A stretch of 64,000 nt of DNA from positions 14,765-78,764 of the forward strand of contig URKA01000009.1 of NCBI GenBank assembly GCA_900548345.1, written 5' to 3'. The DNA is from an uncultured Paraprevotella sp. Its GTDB lineage: Bacteria; Bacteroidota; Bacteroidia; Bacteroidales; Bacteroidaceae. Numbering within the stretch: position 1 is the stretch's first letter; each line of letters begins with the position of its first letter. This document shows positions 26,029 to 35,425 of the stretch, piece after piece. The translations under genes and the position numbers were made by a program. The notes beneath the pieces were generated by a model. The model made no database searches. It was given only the letters and a program-made list of their open reading frames with translations, and was not told the origin of the DNA.

Positions 26029-28470
26029 ATGAACAAGATTAAAGCAAATGGCCGATTTGCATGTGTGGCCATGTTGTATTGTTGCAGCCTTTTTACTGTG
26101 ACGACAAATGCACAATCTCCTGTGGCGAATAACACGTTACAACTTACTTATGACAGCCCTGCCCAGTTTTTTGAAGAGTCGCTCGTCATAGGTAACGGAC
26201 GTTTGGGGGGCATCGTGTATGGTGGGACGCACAAGGAACGCATATCTCTTAACGACATAACGCTTTGGACGGGTGAGCCTGATAAACAGGTCTTCGCGCC
26301 GGATGCTCATAAGGCCATTCCTGATATACGTGCGGCTCTTGACAGGGAGGACTATCGTGCGGCGGACAAACTGCAATATAAGGTGCAAGGGCATTACAGC
26401 GAGAATTATCAGCCGCTTGGCACCCTTGTCATAGACTATCTTGACCGTAGCGGAGAAATTACGGACTACCGGCGCTGGCTTGACATCAGTGATGCTACCG
26501 CTGCCACAAGATATAAGGTAGACGGAAAGGCATTTGCAAGCGATTACTTTGCTTCCGCGCCGGATTCGGTGATTGTGATACGGCTGAAAACAGATGACAG
26601 TAAAGGCATAAGGGCGATACTGACATTGAACTCGCTATTGCCGCATATTTCTTCTGCTGCAGGTAATGAGATTTCCATGGAGGGGTATGCGGCTTACCAC
26701 TCTGTGCCGGTATACCGTCAGAATGGAAACAGTCACCAGTACGATCCAGAGAGAGGTATACATTTCAATACGATTGTACGCGTAGTGGCCGCCGACGGGC
26801 AAATCAAGTCCTTTCCCACCGGCGAGGTGAAAATTGACGGCAGTAGTGAGGTGATGATATTGGTGGCCAATGCCACGAGCTTCAATGGTTTCGACAAGAA
26901 TCCTGTCAGCGAAGGACTCGATTATAAGAGTATTGTAAGACACCGGATGAATGCAGCCGGAAACAAGGCGTTTGCAGCGCTTCGCGATGCACATGTTGCA
27001 GACTACAAGTCGTTTTTCGACCGTGTGGAATTGTCATTGGGTAAGACGGATGCCTCTATTGCCTCCAAACCCACCGACAAACAGTTGCGTGATTATACGG
27101 AGCACAACCAGCATAATCCTGAACTTGAAGCCTTGTATTTCCAATATGGACGCTATCTTCTCATCTCCAGTTCGCGTACTCCGGGAGTTCCGGCCAATCT
27201 GCAAGGATTATGGAACGAAAAGTTGCTGCCGCCCTGGAGTTGCAACTATACGATGAACATCAACCTGGAAGAGAACTATTGGCCGGCAGAGGTTACCAAC
27301 CTTACGGAAATGCACATGCCGTTGATGGGTTTTATTAAGAATCTTAGCATGACCGGTCAGGCCACGGCAAAGGCGTATTATGGGGTGGAGAAAGGCTGGT
27401 GTGTGGCACATAACAGCGATATGTGGGCGATGTCATGCCCTGTCGGCCTGCATAACGGCCATCCTTCATGGGCTTGCTGGAACATGGGCGGAGCCTGGGT
27501 GGCCACGCATATATGGGAACATTATCTTTTTACGCAAGACAAGGATTTCCTACGGGAATATTATCCGATGCTTAAAGGTGCGGCCGAATTCTGTATGAAC
27601 TGGATGATAGAGAAAAACGGATATCTGTTGACCTCACCCGGAACCTCGCCGGAGAATATTTATCTTACGCCCGACGGATATGCCGGTGCCACGCTGTACG
27701 GAAGCACTGCCGACCTTGCCATGAGCCGAGAGTGTATTATGGACGCCCGTGAGGCTGCCCGTGTGCTTGATGCGGACAAGGATTTCGTGAAACAGGCCGA
27801 CCGTACGCTGAAACGTATGTGGCCATATCATATCGGTAAGAATGGCAATCTGCAGGAATGGTATCACGACTGGAACGACAAAGACCCGCGGCACCGCCAC
27901 CAGTCGCATCTGTTCGGCCTTTTTCCCGGCCACCACATCACTCCGGCGGAAACACCGGATTTGGCCGGTGCATGCTCGCGTTCTTTGGAAATCAAAGGAG
28001 ACAACACGACTGGCTGGAGCACAGGATGGCGTGTGAACCTGTATGCACGGCTGCGTGACAGTAAGAATGCGTACCATATCTACCGCAGACTGTTGCGCTA
28101 TATCAGTCCCGATGATTATAAAGGCAATGACGCGCAGCGTGGAGGTGGTACCTATCCCAATCTGCTCGATGCCCACTCTCCGTTCCAGATAGACGGCAAT
28201 TTCGGAGGGTGTGCCGGAGTGGCGGAAATGCTGATGCAGTCCACAGCCGGTACCATTACGCTGTTGCCGGCTCTTCCCGATGAGTGGAAGGACGGTCATG
28301 TGCGCGGCATCTGTGCACGGGGCGGTTTTGTGGTGGATATGGAATGGCGCGACGGACGTGTGACTTCATTACATGTCACATCAAGAAACGGTGGAAAGAC
28401 AACATTGTACTTCAACGGTCAGAAGCGCACCGTGAGTCTGAAATCGGGAGAGAAAAGACAGATACTATAA
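26029..28470 (+). CDS. GH95 family alpha-L-fucosidase/galactosidase
   Basis: Secreted (alpha/alpha)6-barrel glycosidase of 813 residues. A signal peptide ends near VTTNAQ (about residue 29). The N-terminal beta-sandwich begins with LTYDSPAQFFEESLVIGNGRLGG and DITLWTGEP, both hallmarks of GH95. The catalytic barrel contains PANLQGLWNEKLLPPW, NINLEENYWPAE and GNFGGCAGVAEML, as in characterised inverting 1,2-alpha-L-fucosidases. GH95 members act on alpha-1,2-fucose or on L-galactose; which applies is not visible. First gene of a three-gene hydrolase operon with 12-bp spacing to the next. Confidence 0.92.
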   Translation: MNKIKANGRFACVAMLYCCSLFTVTTNAQSPVANNTLQLTYDSPAQFFEESLVIGNGRLGGIVYGGTHKERISLNDITLWTGEPDKQVFAPDAHKAIPDIRAALDREDYRAADKLQYKVQGHYSENYQPLGTLVIDYLDRSGEITDYRRWLDISDATAATRYKVDGKAFASDYFASAPDSVIVIRLKTDDSKGIRAILTLNSLLPHISSAAGNEISMEGYAAYHSVPVYRQNGNSHQYDPERGIHFNTIVRVVAADGQIKSFPTGEVKIDGSSEVMILVANATSFNGFDKNPVSEGLDYKSIVRHRMNAAGNKAFAALRDAHVADYKSFFDRVELSLGKTDASIASKPTDKQLRDYTEHNQHNPELEALYFQYGRYLLISSSRTPGVPANLQGLWNEKLLPPWSCNYTMNINLEENYWPAEVTNLTEMHMPLMGFIKNLSMTGQATAKAYYGVEKGWCVAHNSDMWAMSCPVGLHNGHPSWACWNMGGAWVATHIWEHYLFTQDKDFLREYYPMLKGAAEFCMNWMIEKNGYLLTSPGTSPENIYLTPDGYAGATLYGSTADLAMSRECIMDAREAARVLDADKDFVKQADRTLKRMWPYHIGKNGNLQEWYHDWNDKDPRHRHQSHLFGLFPGHHITPAETPDLAGACSRSLEIKGDNTTGWSTGWRVNLYARLRDSKNAYHIYRRLLRYISPDDYKGNDAQRGGGTYPNLLDAHSPFQIDGNFGGCAGVAEMLMQSTAGTITLLPALPDEWKDGHVRGICARGGFVVDMEWRDGRVTSLHVTSRNGGKTTLYFNGQKRTVSLKSGEKRQIL

Positions 28471-28482
28471 AATAGATGAATC

Positions 28483-29865
28483 ATGAGTAAGAAGATATTT
28501 TCATTATGGGCGGTTTTATTGCTGTGTGCCGGTAAGACAGCCGCACAGCCGCATAATCCGTTCGGTAACGCACTGATACCGGACATGGTGGCTGATGCCA
28601 GCATCCAGGAGATTGACGGCGTGTTTTATTGCTATGCTACTACGGACGGTTACGGACGCGGACTTGCCACGTCCGGTCCGCCGGTGGTGTGGAAATCAAA
28701 GGACTTTGTGAATTGGCACTTTGACGGCATATATTTTCCTTCTGCGGCCGACCAGAAATATTGGGCCCCCAGTAAGGCCGTAGCGGCAAACGGCAAGTAT
28801 TATATCTATCCTACCATTAACGGTTATATGTATCCGGCGGTTGCCGATGCGCCGGAAGGTCCGTTCCGGTTGGCAAGGGGCAAGGATGAGTTTACCTTGC
28901 CGTACAATGCGGAGGCTACATTGTTGCAGACCAAGGACCCCGGAGGTATTGATACGGAAGTGTTCATTGACGATGACGGTCAGGCATACGCCTTTTGGGG
29001 AAGGCGTCATGTGGCTAAGCTGAATAAGGATATGATGACTCTTGACTCCATACAGACCATAACAACCCCGCACAAGGAATATTCGGAAGGACCTATATTT
29101 TTCAAGCGTAAGGGGATATATTATTATCTGTATACCATTGGTGGCGACGAGAAGTATCAATATGCCTATATCATGAGCCGTGTCTCCCCGTTAGGCCCGT
29201 TCGAGTTTCCCCAGGACGACATCATTACCACGACCGATTATGAACGCGGCGTGTTTGGACCGGGGCATGGCTGTGTGTTTAATCTCGAAGGAACCGACAA
29301 CTATTATATGGCTTATCTGGAGTTCGGTCGTCGTAGTACCAATCGCCAGACTTACGTCAATAAATTGGAATTCAATGCCGACGGAACCATACGGCCGGTA
29401 TCTCTTACCTTGGATGGAGTGGGCGCCTTGCATAAAGTCAAGCGTCGTGCCACCCTTGTTCCGGATACGGTTTATGCTTCCAGCGTATGTGAATCGCTTT
29501 ACATAAAACCGATGAAGGATGAGCGTTGCCAGCGTACGGAATATTTCATCCCCTCATTTGCTTTTGATAAGGCGAATGGTTCGAGGTGGATGGCTGCGGA
29601 TACGGACAAGACCCCGTGGATAACGGTTGATTTGGGCCGTAAAAGAAAGGTCCGGAGCAGTGAAGTCTATTTTGTGCGACCCACAGCCGGGCATGCTTAT
29701 ATACTGGAAGGTTCAGACGACGGCAAGATATGGCATAGGTGTGGTGGCTGTGACACAAAGGAGATAAAGTCTCCGCATACGGATGACGTGAACGGCCGGT
29801 ATCGTTACCTCAGGGTGAGCATCACAGAGGGTGTGGCCGGTGTATGGGAATGGAATATCTATTGA
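28483..29865 (+). CDS. GH43 enzyme with C-terminal F5/8-type carbohydrate-binding-like domain
   Basis: A 460-residue secreted protein. Signal peptide ends near GKTAAQ. The five-bladed propeller carries the expected acids: Asp in NALIPDMVADAS, Asp in DTEVFIDDDGQAYAFWG and Glu in KEYSEGPIFFKRKG. The C-terminal part (about 330-460) looks like a discoidin/F5-8 type C domain: DKTPWITVDLGRKRKV, AYILEGSDDGKIW and RYRYLRVSITEG. It is likely an arabinofuranosidase or xylosidase; the substrate is not determined. Second gene of the hydrolase operon. Confidence 0.9.
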   Translation: MSKKIFSLWAVLLLCAGKTAAQPHNPFGNALIPDMVADASIQEIDGVFYCYATTDGYGRGLATSGPPVVWKSKDFVNWHFDGIYFPSAADQKYWAPSKAVAANGKYYIYPTINGYMYPAVADAPEGPFRLARGKDEFTLPYNAEATLLQTKDPGGIDTEVFIDDDGQAYAFWGRRHVAKLNKDMMTLDSIQTITTPHKEYSEGPIFFKRKGIYYYLYTIGGDEKYQYAYIMSRVSPLGPFEFPQDDIITTTDYERGVFGPGHGCVFNLEGTDNYYMAYLEFGRRSTNRQTYVNKLEFNADGTIRPVSLTLDGVGALHKVKRRATLVPDTVYASSVCESLYIKPMKDERCQRTEYFIPSFAFDKANGSRWMAADTDKTPWITVDLGRKRKVRSSEVYFVRPTAGHAYILEGSDDGKIWHRCGGCDTKEIKSPHTDDVNGRYRYLRVSITEGVAGVWEWNIY

Positions 29866-29882
29866 TTTAAAGAATAAGCAAG

Positions 29883-31478
29883 ATGAGAACTATATTGACT
29901 TGTATCATATCAGTACTGTGTGTGTCTGCCAACGCTTCATTTGCCGTTGCGGAAGGGAATGACGAGTGGGGAAAGTGGACAAAATGGGGCGACCAGGGTG
30001 ATGGCACCTATCTGAACCCCATCATTCCGTCAGACTATAGCGACATTGATTGCATTCGTGTAGGTGACGATTATTATGCCATATCATCTACTTTCCAGTT
30101 TTCTCCCGGCATGACCCTGTTGCATTCCAAGGACCTTGTCAACTGGGAACTATGTGGGAACGCAATATCCGACCTTACGCAAATAGGTGGGGAATTGGAT
30201 TGGACGCGTATGAACCGCTACGGGAGAGGTGTATGGGCCGGTACGTTGCGGTATCATGACGGTCGTTTCTACCTTTTCTTCGGAACGCCGGATGAGGGGT
30301 TTTTTATGACTTCGGCTTCCGATGCCAAAGGTCCGTGGGAACCCCTTACATGTTTGTTGCGTGAACCCGGTTGGGATGACTGTACGGCTTTTTGGGATAA
30401 TGACGGAAAGGCTTATTTTGCCGGTACACATTTTTCTGACGGTTACAAGACCTATATATTTGATATGGCCGCCGACGGCAAGAGTATAGACCGCGCTTCT
30501 GCAAGGTTGGTGAATGAAGGGAGCGGGCGTGAGGCGAGCAAACTGATAAAATCGGGAGATTGGTATTATCTTATATTCAGTGAGCACAAAAACGGCATCG
30601 GACGTTACGTGATGGCTAAAAGGGCGAGGAGCATCACCGGCCCTTATACTGAGGAGCGTCAGCTGTCGTATGCTTGTCGCGAGGCCAATGAACCCAATCA
30701 GGGCGGTATAGTCGAGGGGAAAGACGGTAACTGGTATTTTCTCACGCATCATGGCACGGGTGATTGGAGCGGCCGCATAGTCAGTCTGCTTCCGGTTACA
30801 TGGACCAATGGCTGGCCTGTCATCGGGGATGTGCTTGCTCCGGATAGTATCGGTGTGATGAAATGGAGTGGCTGGATACCGAACAAAGGCGGCAGGCGGC
30901 TTTCCATAGCTCGTGGTGATGAGTTCAAGAACCGGCGGCAGCTGGCCCCGCAGTGGCAATGGAATTACCAACCGCGTAGCGACATGTACTCGTTAAGTGA
31001 ACGCAAGGGTTGGTTGCGGTTGAAAGCCTTCAAGCCATTAAGACCCAACCAACTGATGTATGCAGGAAACACATTGACGCAGCGCTGTTTTAGAACAGAT
31101 ACCAGTGTGGTTGTCATAAAAATGGATATTGCCAATATGGCCGACGGACAGAAAAACGGGCTATGTCATTTTTCAAACAAACACGCCGCCATCGGCGTAG
31201 TTGCGGATGGAAACCGCCGGTATGTGGAATACAGGCAGAATAACCACGTTGTACGGGGAGAGGAATTGTCTGCAAAGGTGGTATGGTTTAAATCGGTATG
31301 GGGACTTGACGGTCTTTCCTCATTTTCCTATAGTGTAAATGGTAAAGACTTTATTCCGTTCGGTACTCCTTATCAGTTGTCGTGGGGGTACTATCGTGGA
31401 GACAGGATTGGTATTTACTGTTTTAATGACAATGGAGAGGCCGGCTTTGTGGATGTGGATTACCTGAAATATGAGTAA
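29883..31478 (+). CDS. GH43 beta-xylosidase-like enzyme with C-terminal lectin-like domain
   Basis: A 531-residue secreted enzyme. A signal peptide is followed by YLNPIIPSDYSDIDCIRVGDD, typical of the xylosidase branch of GH43. Acidic residues in DYSDID, DCTAFWDNDGK and GREASKLIKSGDWYY fit the catalytic trio. From about residue 335 a beta-sandwich of the DUF1349/concanavalin type follows (ends IGIYCFNDNGEAGFVDVDYLKYE split). The gene starts 17 bp after the preceding GH43 gene and ends the operon. With GH95 it could strip fucose plus pentoses from plant glycans, an inference only. Confidence 0.89.
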   Translation: MRTILTCIISVLCVSANASFAVAEGNDEWGKWTKWGDQGDGTYLNPIIPSDYSDIDCIRVGDDYYAISSTFQFSPGMTLLHSKDLVNWELCGNAISDLTQIGGELDWTRMNRYGRGVWAGTLRYHDGRFYLFFGTPDEGFFMTSASDAKGPWEPLTCLLREPGWDDCTAFWDNDGKAYFAGTHFSDGYKTYIFDMAADGKSIDRASARLVNEGSGREASKLIKSGDWYYLIFSEHKNGIGRYVMAKRARSITGPYTEERQLSYACREANEPNQGGIVEGKDGNWYFLTHHGTGDWSGRIVSLLPVTWTNGWPVIGDVLAPDSIGVMKWSGWIPNKGGRRLSIARGDEFKNRRQLAPQWQWNYQPRSDMYSLSERKGWLRLKAFKPLRPNQLMYAGNTLTQRCFRTDTSVVVIKMDIANMADGQKNGLCHFSNKHAAIGVVADGNRRYVEYRQNNHVVRGEELSAKVVWFKSVWGLDGLSSFSYSVNGKDFIPFGTPYQLSWGYYRGDRIGIYCFNDNGEAGFVDVDYLKYE

Positions 31479-31535
31479 ACGGGATAGTGCTGTTCTCTCT
31501 TAAAGAGAGCAATATCCTCAATGTATAAAATGATT

Positions 31536-31588
31536 AGAGAGCCGTAATGGTCTACCTGATACAGGTGTTCTATTACGGCTTCTCTTAC
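31536..31588 (+). terminator. Large hairpin after the GH operon
   Basis: AGAGAGCCGTAAT pairs with ATTACGGCTTCTCT (one bulge), and the loop contains a second hairpin, ACCTG-ATA-CAGGT. It directly abuts the left end of the MITE-like element. Confidence 0.65.
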
Positions 31589-31900
31589 TACAGGAGATTT
31601 TCAGAAATACCCTTCATGGGTTCAGACTGATTGTGTAACAGTGGGTTAACTCGTGTGTAGCATTCAGACTTCCTTCAAAGAATCCATACTGAAACGTTCA
31701 CCTGTGAGCGTTTAATCCTTCACCTGTGTGCGTTTGATTCTTCACCTGTGAGCAATCAGTTGCCGACCTGTTCGGATTTGAACGTGTACAGATCATTTTT
31801 GGCATAGCCAATGAAACTGAAGGATGTGATAATGTTATGTTGTTGGTTTTCAGTGAGTCTGAACCCATGAAGGGTGTTTTGTAAAAACTCCCTGTAGTAT
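31585..31900. mobile_element. MITE-like element with 45-bp inverted ends
   Basis: The left end 31585-31628 and the reverse complement of the right end 31856-31900 agree at about 80% of positions. The inner 20 bp, ACCCTTCATGGGTTCAGACT, are identical (31609-31628 and, inverted, 31856-31875), and the outer ends share TACTACAGG. The 316-bp element has no transposase gene. Inside are three direct copies of the TCACCTGT repeat. A flanking TA on both sides could be a target duplication, but this is weak. A short minus-strand reading frame spans its right half and is not convincing. Confidence 0.6.
31696..31754. repeat. TCACCTGT repeat family, copy B (three direct units)
   Basis: GTTCACCTGTGAGCG (31696-31710), CTTCACCTGTGTGCG (31718-31732) and TTCTTCACCTGTGAGC (31738-31753) are spaced about 21-22 bp apart in the same orientation. 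The same words occur in copies A and C. Confidence 0.8.
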
Positions 31901-31949
31901 ATATGCGCGCGCGAGGCGAAAAAGCTGTTCTGGGTAATATGAGGACGAC

Positions 31950-32561
31950 GTGGATGCGGCCAAAAACGTATTGTTTGACGATGAATACGTGAAGATAAAA
32001 ACACGTTTGGAAGAGTGTGAAGACCGTTCATTTATGGACGGTTTGATACACAAACTTGTTTTCGGTGACAATATACGCAGTCGGTACAATGGTTACGCCA
32101 TGTTATCCATAAGCAAGTTGAAGAATGTCCTTCTGTTCTTCATTGAAAAATTCAATGGTGTGTTTGTTACCCAAATGAACAAGATTTTGTTTTATACGGA
32201 TTTCTTGTCTTATAGGGAAAATGGACAGGCCATTACGGGGTTGTCATTCAAGGCTATACAATATGGTCCGGTGCCCAACAGATGGGACAGGGTGTATAGT
32301 CTGATTGACGATATAGACCAGATTGAGGTGGAAGGCAAGAATGGAAATGTGGGCAATAAACTTGTATCGGATATGCCATGCGACATTTCAAGTTTCACCA
32401 ATGAACAATTGTCGATACTTGAAAAGGTTTATGACACGTTTAAGAACGACAATTCCGTTTCCATTTCAAGCAAGAGCCATGAGGAACCGGCGTGGATAGA
32501 CAACCAAGGATCTCACTCATTCATTGATTTTAAATATGCTTTTTCATTGAAAGCGATTTGA
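31950..32561 (+). pseudogene. Panacea (DUF4065) antitoxin-like protein, probably missing its 5' part
   Basis: The 203-residue frame contains a Panacea/DUF4065 domain: KLKNVLLFFIEKFNGVFVTQMNKILFYTDFLSYR (split), GLSFKAIQYGPVPNRW. Family members of the MqsA/SocA-like antitoxin type usually carry an N-terminal helix-turn-helix of 80-150 residues before this domain. Here a stop codon (TAA at 31935) lies just upstream, the only start is GTG at 31950, and the first residues (DAAKNVLFDDEYVKIKTRLEE) look like the linker after a lost HTH. The 5' border lies 50 bp from the MITE-like element, which suggests an insertion or deletion event. It may still be translated. No toxin gene is adjacent. Confidence 0.6.
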
Positions 32562-32589
32562 ACGAACAAGTAATTTTATAATGTGGCGG

Positions 32590-33732
32590 TTATTCGGAGC
32601 ATTGACGGATGACCGCCTTCTTGCATAACATTTCCACCATATCCAACGCACTACGGATGACTGCATCCATATCATAATACCTGTATTCCGCAAGGCGTCC
32701 TCCGAAGATGATCTCTGTTTCCTGCTCGGCAAGCTGTTTGTACCGCATGTACAAGGCCGCATTCTTTTCATCGTTCACCGGATAATAAGCCTCTTTTCCG
32801 GGAGCATATTCTTTCGGATATTCCCTTGTGATTACGGTTTTCGGATGGGCGTAGACTTCATCGCCGGACATCTCGAAATGCTTATGCTCGATGATGCGTG
32901 TAAAAGGCGTATCCCGGTCGGTGAAATTCATCACCGCCACTCCCTGATGGTTCGGGATGTCTTTCACCTCATGTTCAAATCTCAACGAACGATATTGCAA
33001 CTTACCAAATACATCATGATAAAAGTCGTCAATCTTGCCCGTATAAACCAACCTGTCCGCAACCTCCCTCCATGTCCTGTCAAGCCCGTCAAAGAAATCG
33101 GTTCCCGTCCTCACTTCACATCCTTCCAGCAATCCATCAATCAAACGGTTGTACCCGCCTATCGGGATACCCTGATACGTATCGTTGAAATAATTATTGT
33201 CGTATGTCAGCCTTACAGGCAACCTTCGTATGATAAAAGAGGGAAGCTCACGGCACGGCTTTCCCCATTGTTTTTCCGTATACCCCTTAATCAGTTTGTC
33301 ATAGATATCAGCCCCGACAAGCGACAACGCCTGCTCTTCCAGATTGTGAATACCACCTTTATACTGCTGTCGTTCGATTCTGCATCGTGCCTCCTCCGGC
33401 GTGACAGCATGCCACATCTCATAAAACGTGTTCATGTTGAACGGAAGACTGTAAATCTCACCTTTGTAATTCGCCTTCGTATTCAGGGTAAAGCGGTTGA
33501 AACGTACAAAACGGTTCACAAAATCCCACACCTCCTTATCGGATGTATGGAATATATGGGGACCATACATGTGCACATTGATACCTTCAATTTGCTCGCA
33601 GTAAACATTTCCGCCCGGATGAGGGCGCTTGTCAATCACTAAACAATGTTTGCCGTTGTCTGTCGCAAGACGGGCAAAAACAGCACCGAACAAGCCGGAG
33701 CCTACTATCAAATAATCATATTTCTTTTTCAT
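32590..33732 (-). CDS. glf: UDP-galactopyranose mutase Glf
   Basis: FAD enzyme that interconverts UDP-galactopyranose and UDP-galactofuranose. The N terminus has the dinucleotide motif YLIVGSGLFGAVFA with IDKRPHPGGNVY, then MYGPHIFHTSDKEVW, all diagnostic, and IKGYTEKQWGKP with NFTDRDTPFTRIIEHKHF further on. The 380 residues are normal. It lies at the downstream end of the glycosyltransferase group, 95 bp after the previous gene, so the locus can supply galactofuranose. It converges on the Panacea gene. Confidence 0.95.
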   Translation of the reverse strand: MKKKYDYLIVGSGLFGAVFARLATDNGKHCLVIDKRPHPGGNVYCEQIEGINVHMYGPHIFHTSDKEVWDFVNRFVRFNRFTLNTKANYKGEIYSLPFNMNTFYEMWHAVTPEEARCRIERQQYKGGIHNLEEQALSLVGADIYDKLIKGYTEKQWGKPCRELPSFIIRRLPVRLTYDNNYFNDTYQGIPIGGYNRLIDGLLEGCEVRTGTDFFDGLDRTWREVADRLVYTGKIDDFYHDVFGKLQYRSLRFEHEVKDIPNHQGVAVMNFTDRDTPFTRIIEHKHFEMSGDEVYAHPKTVITREYPKEYAPGKEAYYPVNDEKNAALYMRYKQLAEQETEIIFGGRLAEYRYYDMDAVIRSALDMVEMLCKKAVIRQCSE

Positions 33733-33827
33733 AAAGTATTAACACAAAAGGGAGTCATATTACACACGATGTAGCAACTGATTAAGCGTTCTGCCAAAAC
33801 CTGTTTCGCCCCACCAACTTGGTAATT

Positions 33828-34589
33828 TCATTCAAAATCAACAATACTTAAATCCTTGATAGGATGATAAAACGTATTTTCCATTCGTTCATACTTGTAT
33901 TTATATTCATAGAGTTCCGCCGGTCCCCAAGACAATTGGAATTGGTAGCCATAGTTTTCAAACTGCCGAACTACAAAACCGTCATTATATGCCATCGTAG
34001 GAAGTAAAAATTCATAATGGAACGTATCATTATTCTGCATAAATTTGCAGACTTCAAGCATCAACTTACGGCTTATGTAAAGCAACTGACACCATGAGAA
34101 ATAAAGATGCCCAAAAGGACTGTTTTGGATATATTTGACAGGCCAGTGGTTTTTCGGAGATCCTTCCACATCATAAGCGATATGAATATAATCCACCTCA
34201 GCTTCTCCATTGATTTTACCAATAAAACCCCTGAAGTCTCCATTCAAAATAATGTCATTCTCCATTAACAGGTAATGTTCATATTCATATTGTTTGGAAC
34301 ACTTTATAAGGGCAACCAATGTATTGGGCAACAATCTATTTTCTTGATGAAAGAAACCTTTTAGATGCACGGAATCGAAAAAATAAAACATCAAATCCGG
34401 ATAATCTTCTTCACAAATCGGCTGTGAAGAATTGTCATACAACACAAGTAAATCCATCACATCTTCTGTTTCCTTCTTCAAAAAAGACAAATACTTCCGT
34501 ATATCTTCTGTAATCTTGTGTGTCACGAATACCAAACAGTTTTGGCTATGTTGTCTTTCTTTTATTTCTGTATTCATACTGCCAATCAT
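33828..34589 (-). CDS. Putative glycosyltransferase (paralogue of next gene)
   Basis: A 253-residue soluble protein. CLVFVTHKITEDIRKYLSFLKKET at about 19-42 parallels AILFVTHFYNEDIERLIVKLYKET in the neighbouring gene, and YEHYLLMENDIILNGDF parallels DNYWLMEYDVQFSGDW, where an E-x-D could serve as a GT-A metal site. The layout recalls DUF3405-type glycosyltransferases, but I cannot place it firmly. Start may be the Met at 34577. It lies between glf and the paralogue in a low-GC glycan/secretion locus. Confidence 0.6.
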   Translation of the reverse strand: MIGSMNTEIKERQHSQNCLVFVTHKITEDIRKYLSFLKKETEDVMDLLVLYDNSSQPICEEDYPDLMFYFFDSVHLKGFFHQENRLLPNTLVALIKCSKQYEYEHYLLMENDIILNGDFRGFIGKINGEAEVDYIHIAYDVEGSPKNHWPVKYIQNSPFGHLYFSWCQLLYISRKLMLEVCKFMQNNDTFHYEFLLPTMAYNDGFVVRQFENYGYQFQLSWGPAELYEYKYKYERMENTFYHPIKDLSIVDFE

Positions 34590-34663
34590 TATACGTTATT
34601 TTTTTAGATAGCCAGCACGCAACGGATGCCACCACCTTTGTTATATTTCCGTTCCATTGCATT

Positions 34664-35425
34664 CTATTTGACAGGGTGGTATATCATATTTGGAATCATC
34701 ATACTTTCGTCCGTGTGTACAGGACGAAAACGATGAGTGGAAGCCGTAACCGCATTACCGGTAGAACCGCACGTATAGAACAAATCGGATAAACCCTTAT
34801 AAATATATTTTCCATGTCCACCAAAATCGGCAATTCTTAAACCATAATATTTGAACAAAGTCGGTAAAAGAACTTCATTATGCCCTCTGTCACCCATACG
34901 ACATCTTTCATGCAATAAACCGAGAGCCCTATTTGAAAACCTGCATATTGGATTAAAAGATTTGAGATATTGGTGCTTTGTCAGATTAATATTGAATAAA
35001 TCAATTTCATCCCATCTTATCCATCCCGGATTATCCTTCACAGTCTCTATATGGGCTGAAATAAAATCCTCATCTTTATGCTTGAAGAATGAAAAGAATT
35101 TACTCCAGTCGCCAGAAAATTGCACATCATATTCCATCAACCAATAATTGTCATAACCGGGATATTTTAGATAAAAAGCTAAGGGAACGAAATGAAAATT
35201 TCCATCCATCAACGTACACCCCCATGAACGATACCCCAACATGTTGAGTTCTCTGATGCTAAAAGGAAAAGACAAGATACCGTCCGGTAGCGTGATTTGT
35301 GCCTTATCAGCTTGAAAACCCACATACAATGTTGCAACATCCTTGGTTTCCTTATACAATTTAACGATTAGTCGTTCTATATCCTCGTTGTAAAAATGAG
35401 TTACAAATAAAATGGCTGTTTTCAT
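34664..35425 (-). CDS. Putative glycosyltransferase (paralogue of 33828-34589)
   Basis: A 253-residue protein, the same length as its neighbour and clearly paralogous over the N-terminal half (FVTHFYNEDIERL, WLMEYDVQFSGDWSKFF). The C-terminal half contains RMGDRGHNEVLLPTLFKYYGLRI, comparable to NDTFHYEFLLPTMAYNDGF in the other copy. Its start overlaps the stop of the larger glycosyltransferase gene by 4 bp (ATGA), showing coupled translation. Probable GT-A fold enzyme acting on the product of this locus; donor and acceptor unknown. Confidence 0.62.
   Translation of the reverse strand: MKTAILFVTHFYNEDIERLIVKLYKETKDVATLYVGFQADKAQITLPDGILSFPFSIRELNMLGYRSWGCTLMDGNFHFVPLAFYLKYPGYDNYWLMEYDVQFSGDWSKFFSFFKHKDEDFISAHIETVKDNPGWIRWDEIDLFNINLTKHQYLKSFNPICRFSNRALGLLHERCRMGDRGHNEVLLPTLFKYYGLRIADFGGHGKYIYKGLSDLFYTCGSTGNAVTASTHRFRPVHTDESMMIPNMIYHPVK

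Noticed and set aside
31585..31754. CRISPR array at the direct TCACCTGT repeats
   Set aside because: Only three short units with about 6-8 bp between them, no spacers of constant length and no cas gene.
31756..32031. A 91-codon minus-strand open frame across the MITE-like element and the start of the Panacea gene
   Set aside because: It overlaps the conserved Panacea frame, has no ribosome-binding signal and no family-like motif. The last 30 residues look somewhat protein-like but do not match anything I can name.
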